Shown one piece after another: positions 6,701 through 11,928 of a stretch of 12,846 nt of DNA (its first letter is position 1; each line of letters opens with the position of its first letter). A model generated the notes under the pieces. The model did no database searches and was not told the origin of the DNA. It saw only the letters and a list, made by a program, of their open reading frames with translations. The translations under genes were made by a program, and so were the position numbers. Source of the stretch: Ectocarpus siliculosus (lineage: Eukaryota > Sar > Phaeophyceae > Ectocarpales > Ectocarpaceae); NCBI GenBank assembly GCA_000310025.1, contig FN649741.1:2923539-2936384 (forward strand), given 5' to 3'.

Positions 6701-8579
6701 CAGCCGACCTAAGAGTGTGGAGCGCGACATCCTTTTGTGGTGATGTTGGCTTGCATGAGCGCCGGGAGAACTTCCAATTGGAAGGTGTGTCTGTGAATGT
6801 GGTTGGTGGCGCGACGACAGACTTACGGATTCGACTGAAGGTGGACAATAAGGGTCGAGAATGCAGGATAAAACCCTCCCTGCGTTGCCTCAGCATCCGT
6901 TGTATTCTCTCTTGGTTGCATTTGAAAGAGTGTGCATCGCACAATACAAATTATTCAATGTGTTGCCCAAGAGGACACCTATCGTTCACCTCGGGCCAGA
7001 CGCCGCCCGCCCCCCCTTCCCATCTCAATTCCCCAAACCAACCAATGATAACCTGATGCACGGCGGGGTTCGATTGATAATCTTGATACCCTTGTCGGTT
7101 CTCTCTCAAGCAGGCCGCCAGGGACCCATTGAACGAGACGCACAGCGCTCAGGTGCTGTGCGAGCCAGGATTTTTCTGCGAGAAGGGGCGGAAGGAACCG
7201 TGCCCTGCAGGAACCTTCCAGTGGAAGTACGGGGAGTCTTCTCGAGGGTCGTGTTTGCCGTGCAAGGTACAGAAAACGGACGCGACACGAATGCCTCTGC
7301 CACCCCTCCCCCCGCCAATCAGCACCGTTCCAGAAAAAACACCTCGTCGCATATTTATACCCAGGCGCTGGGTCGATTGTTGGTGTGCGTGTTGGCCTGT
7401 GTTTCCCCCCGGCAGACAAGAAGAGTTCGGGTACGGACAAAATACGCCAACCCTTGCTCACCGTGGATGTACTTCATTAACGCCATGAATGATTGTCCTA
7501 TATGTCAGACCCTACAGACTCCGAACCCGCCCCTCTTGCCGGATTTCGTGATGAATACCAAGGCGGGATATTACTGCCCGCCGGGAGAGAGCGCCAGCCC
7601 CAGCCGTGACGCCACCCTTGTTGCCTGCGGAAACCCAACCGTGTTCTGTCCCGAGGGGAGCGTAGAGCCCGTACCAGTTCGCGCTGGGTTTTACTCTGTG
7701 GGCGGAGGTTCAGAAGGCACCACTCGGGTCTCTCAGGTGAGCCTGGGCCACATCCCGGGGAGGGGGGTCGTACATTTTCTGGGCCGTGTGCTTCGAAGTG
7801 TGGGGCGGAAGGCACGCTCAGCTGGTGGGTCGGGGGAAGTGTCCCCCGCCATATGTACGGCTGTAGAGCCCGTGACCTCTGTAGCTCGGTGTAGATGACC
7901 GAAAAGAGGACAACGAAGCTTGTCTTTTCTTGCACTGTACGGTTCACCGCTTCGCTGCCGGCATGCTGGGAAACATTGAGGGATTCCAACCGGAGGGGTT
8001 TGGGCGACGAGAGATGTATGTCAGCTTGACTTCCTACATAGTGGCCGAAACGTTTGGAGTCGCCACAACTTTTTCTGGGGCTACATTCGATGGCTGACGT
8101 ACTCCGTGGAGGCGTGCCACTGCTTATTTGTTGATCTTGGCTCTGCTTCGGAAAGGTGTTCCGAGAAGACGAATTCTCAGCGGCAAATGTTTCGGTGATT
8201 CACGCCCCTTGCAGGCGTCCACCACCCAGCTAACCCCTTAGCTCCTACGATGCCGACCCGTTGCTTGGCACGCCATTGTCTCATCATTTCTAACTCCCGG
8301 TCAAAGGTGCTGTGCGAGGCCGGCTACTACTGCCAAGACGCAGCCCGGAAGCTCTGCCCAGCGGGCACCTACGGCTCCTCAGCGGGTTTACGTGACGAAG
8401 GCTGCACAGGCGTGTGCCCCCCCGGGGCGGCTTGTGCCGAAGGGACCGTAGATCCGACTCCTTGCGAGGAGGGGTACTACGCCACAGGGGGCGCCGTGGC
8501 GTGTAACGCGTGTCCTGGGAAGAGAGTGACCGGGCTCGAGGGCGAGAGGTGCAGAACTTCCCGGAGTTGTTGTACGTGA
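617..8579 (+). CDS. Gene 1: multi-exon Cys-rich modular protein, GCC2/GCC3 (ephrin-receptor-like) type, 5'-partial
   Basis: This is the whole gene span; exons are listed separately. Spliced coding length is 2411 bases, about 803 residues with about 61 Cys (7.6%). Every exon junction is phase-compatible, which would be unlikely if the exons were chance open frames. The protein repeats a unit of three parts: G-[YHF]-Y-x-x-G-G; CEPGxxC, CPAGxxG, CxGxC; and GFxCPEGSxSP, CGG, YCPxGS. The spacing of paired Cys and C-P-x-G turns matches the GCC2/GCC3 or Ephrin_rec_like type of extracellular repeat. NxS/T sequons in several exons fit passage through the secretory pathway. Family knowledge supports an extracellular structural or receptor-ectodomain role, but the actual function cannot be read from the sequence. 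No start codon, signal peptide, membrane helix or catalytic domain is visible. A Cys-rich EGF or TNFR-like protein is the main alternative label. Confidence 0.8.
715..1145 (+). other. Intron 1 of gene 1 (431 bp)
   Basis: Donor GTAGCG, acceptor ATCACAG. The reading frame of exon a stays open for 141 bases into the intron but loses the repeat pattern at once and ends in TAA at 853-855. Nothing else is recognisable inside. Confidence 0.65.
1146..1472 (+). CDS. Gene 1 exon b: almost a full repeat module
   Basis: Starts after ATCACAG in phase 0 and ends CCTTGCGGG before GTGAGC, phase 0; 109 residues with 7 Cys. Order: V-N-E-G-H-Y-T-V-G-G, a Thr/Ala-rich linker of about 40 residues, then L-C-E-P-G-F-W-C, L-C-E-A-G, N-C-S-G-F-C, G-F-V-C-R-N-G-S-V-S-P and P-C-G. 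It has sequons NQT, NCS and NGS. The linker between the GHY and CEPG parts is much longer than in the other modules. The codon block TGCGAGGCGGG (C-E-A-G) occurs three times at 1329, 1353 and 1413; the second copy sits where other modules have CPAG. Confidence 0.82.
1735..1836 (+). CDS. Gene 1 exon c: YCPG...VGYYSVGG...TRTGQ
   Basis: Acceptor TTTGTCTCCCAG is strong. The exon is 102 bases, phase 0 at both ends, so it could be skipped or duplicated without shifting the frame. It completes the CGG-YCPxG motif begun in exon b (P-C-G joined to D-S-S-V-Y-C-P-G) and then opens the next module with V-G-Y-Y-S-V-G-G. The donor GTCTAC is weak, but the Gln before it matches the ends of exons 6150-6338 and 7563-7736. 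Confidence 0.8.
1837..2558 (+). other. Intron 3 of gene 1 (722 bp)
   Basis: Donor GTCTAC, acceptor CTCTCCGGGCAG. About 2338-2440 is a low-complexity stretch rich in TAC, TTC and ACC triplets. Long open frames cross this intron but show no module pattern upstream of 2559. No mobile element is recognisable. Confidence 0.6.
2559..2782 (+). CDS. Gene 1 exon d: repeat module with a degenerate first Cys pair
   Basis: Begins after CCGGGCAG, phase 0, and ends two bases into a Gly codon at a strong donor (G-GTAAGG). Order: E-L-S-P-P-G-S-Y-A-D-Q-G, then Y-T-C-P-A-G-V-F-G, L-C-S-G-P-C, G-F-Y-C-E-P-G-S-V-S-P, V-C-G-G and M-C-P-A-G-S, 6 Cys. The first segment aligns without gaps to L-C-E-P-G-F-F-C-E-K-G of exon 7114-7266, but both Cys are replaced (by Ser and Ala). 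The exon ends in V-D-S-G, which the next exon continues with H-Y-T-T. Confidence 0.77.
2783..3200 (+). other. Intron 4 of gene 1 (418 bp)
   Basis: Donor GTAAGG (near consensus), acceptor CATGTCGCAG. It contains a CT-rich low-complexity tract at about 2852-2896. No coding potential fits the gene. Confidence 0.65.
3201..3289 (+). CDS. Gene 1 exon e: GHYTT...EEACPPGMF
   Basis: Starts after TGTCGCAG and supplies the third base of the split Gly codon, giving G-H-Y-T-T-D-Y as in the other GYY segments, then E-E-A-C-P-P-G-M-F-R-N-G-S-Y-P (sequon NGS). The 3' border is uncertain. I place it at CAG before GCGAGA, a GC donor, because this keeps frame with exon f. A GT donor further on (about 3325) would add about 12 residues in the same phase. 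Confidence 0.62.
3290..3646 (+). other. Intron 5 of gene 1, candidate GC-AG intron (357 bp)
   Basis: The donor CAG-GCGAGA fits a GC donor with an otherwise good context. The 3' side has a C-rich tract at about 3580-3612 and the acceptor GAGCAG (3641-3646). A second AG at 3664 is also in phase and would shorten exon f by 18 bases (6 codons). Confidence 0.5.
3647..3806 (+). CDS. Gene 1 exon f: canonical ephrin-receptor-like repeat
   Basis: After an acidic start (D-P-T-R-G-E-E) comes P-P-C-Q-L-C-P-E-G-T-F, then G-D-S-L-A-L-C-L-P-C, and it ends in an Arg or Ser codon split after two bases (AG before GTGACT). The pattern CxxCPxGTF...G...CxxC is the textbook GCC2/GCC3 (Ephrin_rec_like) repeat and is the best family diagnostic in the window. 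It differs from the CEPG/CPAG modules on both sides, so it looks like an insertion into the array. Confidence 0.76.
3807..4108 (+). other. Intron 6 of gene 1 (302 bp)
   Basis: Donor GTGACT, acceptor with a strong pyrimidine tract (TTTTTGCTCCCCAG). Nothing else recognised. Confidence 0.7.
4109..4265 (+). CDS. Gene 1 exon g: CVC...FNTTTSACQNVT...TRYSQAE
   Basis: The exon completes a split Ser codon (AG+T), giving T-S-C-V-C, the usual close of an ephrin-receptor-like repeat. It then has M-L-Y-F-N-T-T-T-S-A-C-Q-N-V-T with two sequons (NTT, NVT). It ends in T-R-Y-S-Q-A-E before GTGACA, phase 0; the T-R-x-S-Q ending recurs in exon 7563-7736. With only 3 Cys it is the least typical part of the protein. 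Confidence 0.75.
4266..4595 (+). other. Intron 7 of gene 1 (330 bp)
   Basis: Donor GTGACA, acceptor CACCTTCTATAG. No other feature seen. Confidence 0.7.
4596..4745 (+). CDS. Gene 1 exon h: CEPGHFC...CPGG...CxGEC...YCPEGS
   Basis: A clean 150-base, 50-residue exon with phase 0 at both ends. Order: C-E-P-G-H-F-C-V-G-G, F-P-C-P-G-G-R-F-G-A-S, Q-C-Q-G-E-C, G-G-W-Y-C-P-E-G-S-V-S-A-N-Q. It has six Cys in the full B-plus-C order of the module. It starts directly at the first Cys, after TTCTATAG, and the donor is CAG-GTGACT. Confidence 0.86.
4746..5403 (+). other. Intron 8 of gene 1 (658 bp)
   Basis: Donor GTGACT. The 3' end holds a run of 15 C (5376-5390) followed by TCGTTCCTTTCAG, a strong acceptor. 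Open frames inside show no module pattern. Confidence 0.7.
5404..5718 (+). CDS. Gene 1 exon i: PCG...YCP, GFYTTG, acidic linker, CPAGWYC...CPPGVYG
   Basis: The exon has 105 residues, phase 0 at both ends. Order: V-P-C-G-A-A-N-L-Y-C-P-A, E-S-G-F-Y-T-T-G, then a roughly 45-residue stretch rich in Gly, Ser, Thr, Asp and Arg that looks disordered, then V-C-P-A-G-W-Y-C and K-C-P-P-G-V-Y-G-G-E. The donor after GAG (GTGGGT) is preferred over GTGAGG five bases upstream. It keeps phase, and joining it to the next exon gives a 21-residue segment that aligns without gaps to exon d. Confidence 0.85.
5719..6149 (+). other. Intron 9 of gene 1 (431 bp)
   Basis: Donor GTGGGT, acceptor CTTTGAACAG. The frame of exon i stays open through the whole intron to a stop at about 6151-6153. 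Retention would therefore give a truncated protein with about 144 non-homologous residues. C-rich and G-rich stretches are present; nothing else recognised. Confidence 0.65.
6150..6338 (+). CDS. Gene 1 exon j: CSGVC, GFVCPEGSTSP, KCGG, YCPVGS, VGYY
   Basis: 63 residues, phase 0 at both ends. It begins V-G-L-S-D-P-A-C-S-G-V-C, completing the CPPGVYG half from exon i. It then has G-F-V-C-P-E-G-S-T-S-P, K-C-G-G, L-Y-C-P-V-G-S-S-S-P and V-G-Y-Y-G, ending G-L-Q before GTGACC. The end of one module and the start of the next are fused here without the intron found at 715-1145. Confidence 0.86.
6339..7113 (+). other. Intron 10 of gene 1 (775 bp), the longest
   Basis: Donor GTGACC, acceptor TCTCTCAAGCAG. 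It contains open frames of up to about 140 codons, but none shows the Cys pattern and no gene is supported. No transposon signature seen. Confidence 0.65.
7114..7266 (+). CDS. Gene 1 exon k: LNETHS, LCEPGFFC, CPAGTF, SCLPCK
   Basis: 51 residues, phase 0 at both ends. Order: an 8-residue lead with the sequon N-E-T, then V-L-C-E-P-G-F-F-C-E-K-G, P-C-P-A-G-T-F and G-E-S-S-R-G-S-C-L-P-C-K. It ends AAG before GTACAG. The CPAGTF...SCLPC part is close to the canonical ephrin-receptor-like repeat of exon f. Confidence 0.85.
7267..7562 (+). other. Intron 11 of gene 1 (296 bp)
   Basis: Donor GTACAG; acceptor ACCAAG at 7557-7562, which is weak because its pyrimidine-rich stretch (7527-7540) lies about 20 bases upstream. 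The border is chosen because C-K joined to A-G-Y-Y-C matches C-A-A-G-F-V-C of exon j. Confidence 0.6.
7563..7736 (+). CDS. Gene 1 exon l: AGYYCPPGESASP, FCPEGS, AGFYSVGG, TRVSQ
   Basis: 58 residues, phase 0 at both ends. Order: A-G-Y-Y-C-P-P-G-E-S-A-S-P, V-A-C-G-N, V-F-C-P-E-G-S-V-E-P, A-G-F-Y-S-V-G-G-G, ending T-T-R-V-S-Q before a good donor (CAG-GTGAGC). The CGG of other modules is C-G-N here. Confidence 0.83.
7737..8306 (+). other. Intron 12 of gene 1 (570 bp)
   Basis: Donor GTGAGC. The acceptor used is GGTCAAAG at 8306, because it gives phase 0 and the V-L-C-E start seen in exon k. A better-looking acceptor, CCCCTTGCAG (8214), is out of phase with exon l and runs into a stop in phase 0, so it is probably a decoy or belongs to an alternative transcript. 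Confidence 0.6.
8307..8579 (+). CDS. Gene 1 exon m: last recognised module, possible C-terminus
   Basis: 90 residues plus TGA if read through, with 12 Cys. Order: V-L-C-E-A-G-Y-Y-C, L-C-P-A-G-T-Y-G-S-S, G-C-T-G-V-C-P-P-G, A-C-A-E-G, P-C-E-E-G-Y-Y-A-T-G-G, A-C-N-A-C-P-G-K. The coding match is clear up to C-P-G-K (about 8522). After that the end is uncertain. The frame may run to TGA at 8577-8579, or it may splice at GAGAG-GTGCAG (8549) or AAGA-GTGACC (8526) to an exon beginning at 8743. Confidence 0.8.
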   Translation: MLCEAGYYCQDAARKLCPAGTYGSSAGLRDEGCTGVCPPGAACAEGTVDPTPCEEGYYATGGAVACNACPGKRVTGLEGERCRTSRSCCT

Positions 8580-8742
8580 TTGGGTGGTTGGCTTTGCCCG
8601 GGGTTTCCCAGTTGCTCACGTTTCGCAAGAAGAGGGGATGGCCGGCAGGGTCTTCATTCCGCGCCAACTTTTGGCCAAGTCTTGGATATTTCCGGGGTTT
8701 CCGTACTCTGGCTTTGAAAATGTGTTGTCTACACCTCTCCAG

Positions 8743-8917
8743 GAAGTGGCCGTTCGGCCGTGCGGTCCCTCTGCGTAGCAAGAGAGCCGATGTTTATTCA
8801 CCGGAGAATGACGTCGTAGTCCGACTCGGAGCGAAGCTAGATACCGTTCTGTCGTGTTGCGTTTCCTGCGACAACATCAACCTGGAATCAGGGACATCCG
8901 AGGATGGGAAGGCGTAG
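8743..8917 (+). CDS. Possible alternative last exon of gene 1
   Basis: A strong acceptor (TGTGTTGTCTACACCTCTCCAG) ends at 8742. From the donor at 8549 the phase fits and the frame stays open to TAG at 8915-8917, adding about 57 residues with a C-C-V-S-C cluster near the end. From the donor at 8526 the same acceptor would give only 11 residues, with a stop at about 8776. The sequence has no module pattern, so the strong acceptor is the only real support. Confidence 0.35.
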
Positions 8918-10014
8918 ATACCTTTTGACGAACAAGGCCGTGGAGGGTGGAAGCACAGCCAGGAACACACGAAGCTTGTAGCAAACAGTAAGCGTTAGTT
9001 TGTGGATGCGGGGTGTCTACAAACATGGAATTGCCCCTTTCGAGGTCGAGGGGCGGGTATCGACTGCCCTTCAGCCAATTTTAGTAGGTCATTTTCGAGC
9101 TCTACAATGTACAATATGTAAATGTTTCCTACGCACGTTAGTCTCTTTTGTCCATGCGCAGAAGTACTCAGGAGTATTAATTCTTCTCTATGGTATGTAG
9201 GTGGTGCAAGGTGATGTGAAGTATGTAGTGTGGTGCACACTGCGGCATGGAAGAGTCCTATCCGAAGTGATATTCATTGTCAATGGGCAAGCGCTGACAT
9301 CGATTGGGGTGGCACCGATTTGACAATTTTGATTCAGAGCAAGCGGCGAATCATGAACTCAAAGTTTCCTTCCACAAGGCGAGGAAGACTTTCGTTTGAA
9401 AGCGCCGACGACACCCAACGCTTCGGAAGTACCGGGTATAGACGCCGACGACACCCAGCAAATAGTCTACACGTATTCTACAAGGAGGCTGACGAGATCG
9501 CTGGTGATCATCCCTCCGCCCATGCATATTCGATCACGACGTTGGGGTGAATAAACGAAGTGCGGGAACCTAGTCTATGCTCGTAGCTCTACTTCAGAAG
9601 AAATCAACAACCATCGTCTGCAGGCCAGAACGGACATGTCTCGCATGCACGGAGGCTCCCCGTGTGCGGATAATAGGAAGGGTGCGTGAAGCTTGACGGT
9701 TCCCAACCCAACAATGACATACATACAAGCCCTAGGGTGTATGCAAGGAGCGCACAGAACCTTGCCTGCTGATGGAGACAGAAAGGAACGCTCACAACCT
9801 CGACAGTTGTTTAATGACCCCCCCGACTGTCGCCCGGAGGTCGAAATCTCGGCTAGATCTGGATAAATAAAAAAAAAGTATTAGTTGGACGGGACGGTTA
9901 CAGCTCGGGGGGTCCGCAGAGGATACTATTTATGATACGTGTTTCACCAAAAAAAAAAGAAGGCAAAAATGCTCGCAGAAGACGGCGGTGTGCAACGCAA
10001 GCGATACATCACCC
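8918..10014. other. 3' region of gene 1 and intergenic DNA
   Basis: No gene is supported on either strand; open frames of up to about 106 codons (9230-9550, +) show no recognisable pattern. AATAAA at 9550-9555 could be a poly(A) signal of gene 1, which would imply a 3'UTR of about 1 kb. A-rich runs lie at about 9869-9878 and 9949-9959. A 7-bp inverted repeat (CGACAGT/ACTGTCG) lies at 9801-9832. Confidence 0.5.
9403..9457. repeat. 15-bp direct repeat, period 40
   Basis: CGCCGACGACACCCA occurs at 9403-9417 and 9443-9457 without mismatch, in otherwise unassigned sequence. Function unknown. Confidence 0.8.
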
Positions 10015-10051
10015 GCCGTCAATCCATAGCGACCTGCCGTCAATCCATAGC
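10015..10051. repeat. 16-bp direct repeat, period 21, upstream of gene 2
   Basis: GCCGTCAATCCATAGC is present at 10015-10030 and exactly again at 10036-10051. Spacing is two helical turns, and the pair lies about 250 bp before the gene 2 start codon and about 64 bp before the putative 5'UTR donor. This would suit a pair of protein-binding sites near the promoter, but it may be a simple tandem duplication. Confidence 0.7.
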
Positions 10052-10114
10052 TCCCGTTCCGGAAGCAGCATAGTACGAGAGACAAAGGCGGAGAGCGCGC
10101 GCGAGAGAGAGCAG

Positions 10115-10270
10115 GTAAGCTTGATTGCAACGTCAACACATCGTCCCGTCACACCGCTTCTTTTGGTGCGCGGACCCCTTGAAAGGAACTGCAACAACTC
10201 TTCCAAGCAGCACGCGTACACACCTACGTACACCCATCCCACCCTCCGTCCCCCACACACACATCGTCAG
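10115..10270 (+). other. Probable 5'UTR intron of gene 2
   Basis: GAGCAG-GTAAGC at 10109-10120 is the best donor-like site near the gene. A C-rich tract (about 10225-10258) and ACATCGTCAG (10261-10270) make a good acceptor 31 bases before the ATG. Removing this 156-bp segment would join a short leader to the Kozak region. The region also has CA-rich low complexity. Confidence 0.5.
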
Positions 10271-10301
10271 GGGCAACCACACCACCAACACACCCAGTAC
10301 C

Positions 10302-10680
10302 ATGTCCGAGGAAGCCAAGACGAACGAGGTTGCCGTGTCCATGCCTAAGGCAGACATCCACGCCGACACCCAGCAGGAGGTGTCCAAGTTCGACCAGAGC
10401 AAGAACCCTATCCCGAAGGTTGTACCTCCCCGTGGGTCCAAGGATGCTCGCTCGTTCCGGCCGTCTACCCTGGCGGAGATCAACATGATGAACCGCTACG
10501 AGCCGCTGGAGCTCAAGTGCGGCGGCAAGACGTTCGGCATCGGCTGCGGGAACTCGCTGGAGGACGTGCTGCTCATCATGGGGTGCATCCTCGCGCTCTG
10601 GTCGTTCGTGCTCGGAGTGTCCGGGCTGCTGCTCAAGTCGGCGATCGACACAGACCTGTACGTGTCCCTCCTGATTTTTG
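10302..10680 (+). CDS. Gene 2 exon 1: small membrane protein, family not recognised
   Basis: The ATG at 10302 (context TACCATGTCC) is chosen because codon use turns strongly G/C-ending exactly from here, with many CTG, GAG, AAG and ATC codons. The 59 codons before it in the same open frame read like leader sequence. The spliced product is about 142 residues: a charged, probably disordered N-terminus (1-60, starting M-S-E-E-A-K), a conserved-looking stretch with L-K-C-G-G-K-T-F-G-I-G-C-G (71-83), one hydrophobic helix (about 88-111) and a short second hydrophobic patch (119-127). There is no signal peptide. The strong codon bias suggests high expression. I do not recognise the family and give no function. 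The end at TTTTTG-GTATCA is preferred; GTACGT at 10658 is an alternative donor that would change the C-terminus. Confidence 0.75.
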
Positions 10681-11121
10681 GTATCATAGATTGCAGTTGG
10701 TTGACTATACTTTTCAGACCCTTCAAAACCAACACTGCCGCTGTCTGCTGTCATGTCCTGGCCTCTGCATTCCTTGCCGCGAGCACGCCTATGAGTTTGT
10801 TGGCAACCCCTGCATTCGAGTTGCCTTCGTTGTGGTGCTATTGGGTGGGGAAGCCACCTAGATGCCGCCGTGGCAGTTATTTTTTACTTCATGCCACGGA
10901 ATTGCGCCACAAGCTCGTGTGTACAGAGGTTCGACCAACACTGGCACTCGACGCTTCTGCTGCACCTTCGGTCATGTACCTTTGGCCAGATTTTTGTTTT
11001 TTCGCACACTTTTGGGCAAAGAGATGGAGAGCGCGCCGGGGGTGTTGCCTGTTGATGGCAATCGTAGCGCGCTCCCTAAACACAAACAGCTGCTGCGACT
11101 CTAGCTTGCCTCTACTTTCAG
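10681..11121 (+). other. Coding intron of gene 2 (441 bp, multiple of three, no in-frame stop)
   Basis: Donor GTATCA, acceptor TGCCTCTACTTTCAG (strong). Base composition turns T-rich and codon bias disappears after 10680, which argues for an intron. The reading frame stays open across it and reaches the same stop at 11169-11171. Confidence 0.6.
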
Positions 11122-11171
11122 CTCACGCTCGGAACTCGTATTTGCAGCAGTACGGCGGAACGGCGCAATAG
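11122..11171 (+). CDS. Gene 2 exon 2: C-terminal 15 residues
   Basis: With the first two bases completing a split Ala codon, the exon reads H-A-R-N-S-Y-L-Q-Q-Y-G-G-T-A-Q and stops at TAG. The phase (1 base + 2 bases) fits the donor at 10681. An internal AG (TTTGCAG, 11146) is a possible alternative acceptor. Confidence 0.6.
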
Positions 11172-11492
11172 ACCTACAACCATACATGTAGACCTATTTT
11201 GCCGTTAGCTGGTAAATAGAAGTGTTTCGCTTTTTTCTGAAAGGCGTTTGTGCACCTGTGTAGTTGTCTGCATGGGGAGGGAAAGCGAGCAGGCCGCACG
11301 TACGACACGCACCATTACATTCTGTTTTGGTCCTTCGATACACCAAATACTCCGGTTGTAGTCATCGTGCGTCGTGTGCTTTTGAGTACGTGCTGTGCGC
11401 GGTTCGGGGATGCACGGCTGCTGTAGGGCTCTGCGGCCTCCTGATCCGCAACAACAGCTGAAACCAGCACTAGTTAACCTCTGGGCAAGCCC

Positions 11493-11544
11493 GGTTTGCA
11501 AACCACACCAACGCACATGGTTTGCAAACCACGCCAACGCACAT
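11493..11544. repeat. Tandem duplication of a 26-mer with a 12-bp palindrome
   Basis: Two adjacent 26-base units, 11493-11518 and 11519-11544, differ at one position (A or G at unit position 15). Each begins with the perfect palindrome GGTTTGCAAACC and ends in CCAACGCACAT. It lies about 320 bp past the gene 2 stop codon. Confidence 0.85.
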
Positions 11545-11843
11545 GTGTCCAAAATTTATACTTCAAAGAATCGACTCATGTCTGACGTCCGGTGCCGACT
11601 ATTTCCGTCAGCATCAACAAATTTCGAGACACAACATGAGCAGAGCTTTGCACCCGCGGTACAAGTAGATGGAGCCTCGCCAGCTGCCATACCCTTATAT
11701 TATATACTTCGTACATCCGTTTTGTTGGCTGCTGAGAGAGGCAGAAGTGTTTCTGGTATATTGTTTTAGAACCATGTTCCAGACCCGGTGGTGTCTAACG
11801 TAAGATTGCGAGTCATGCAACGGTCCGGAGTTACGGCAGAGTC

Positions 11844-11928
11844 CCGGAGTGAGCGCACTCCCGTGTGATCAAATTTAATTGACTATTTTTTTTTATTTTT
11901 CGCACACGGGTCCGGAGTCATTGCACTC
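11844..11928. repeat. Paired CCGGAGT-N4-GCACTC elements around an AT-rich loop
   Basis: CCGGAGT-N4-GCACTC occurs at 11844-11860 and 11912-11928, differing only in the four central bases; a third CCGGAGT is at 11825-11831. Between them, CCCGTGTG (11860-11867) and CACACGGG (11903-11910) form an 8-bp inverted repeat around a 35-base AT-rich loop. It may be a hairpin, a protein-binding region or a small element remnant. Confidence 0.6.

Noticed and set aside
8215-8306. Upstream extension of exon m from the acceptor at 8214
   Set aside because: From exon l (phase 0) this acceptor runs into TAG within nine codons. The frame that would join exon m needs a different phase.
9230-9550. 106-codon open frame on the + strand
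   Set aside because: No motif, no codon bias and no splice-linked partner; it looks like chance.
10125-10301. N-terminal extension of gene 2 upstream of the ATG at 10302
   Set aside because: The extension is Thr/Pro/His-rich, overlaps a CA-rich tract and the probable 5'UTR intron, and lacks the codon bias that begins at 10302.
10224-10754. Minus-strand open frame of 176 codons
   Set aside because: It is opposite the strongly codon-biased exon of gene 2, a classic shadow of high third-position GC.
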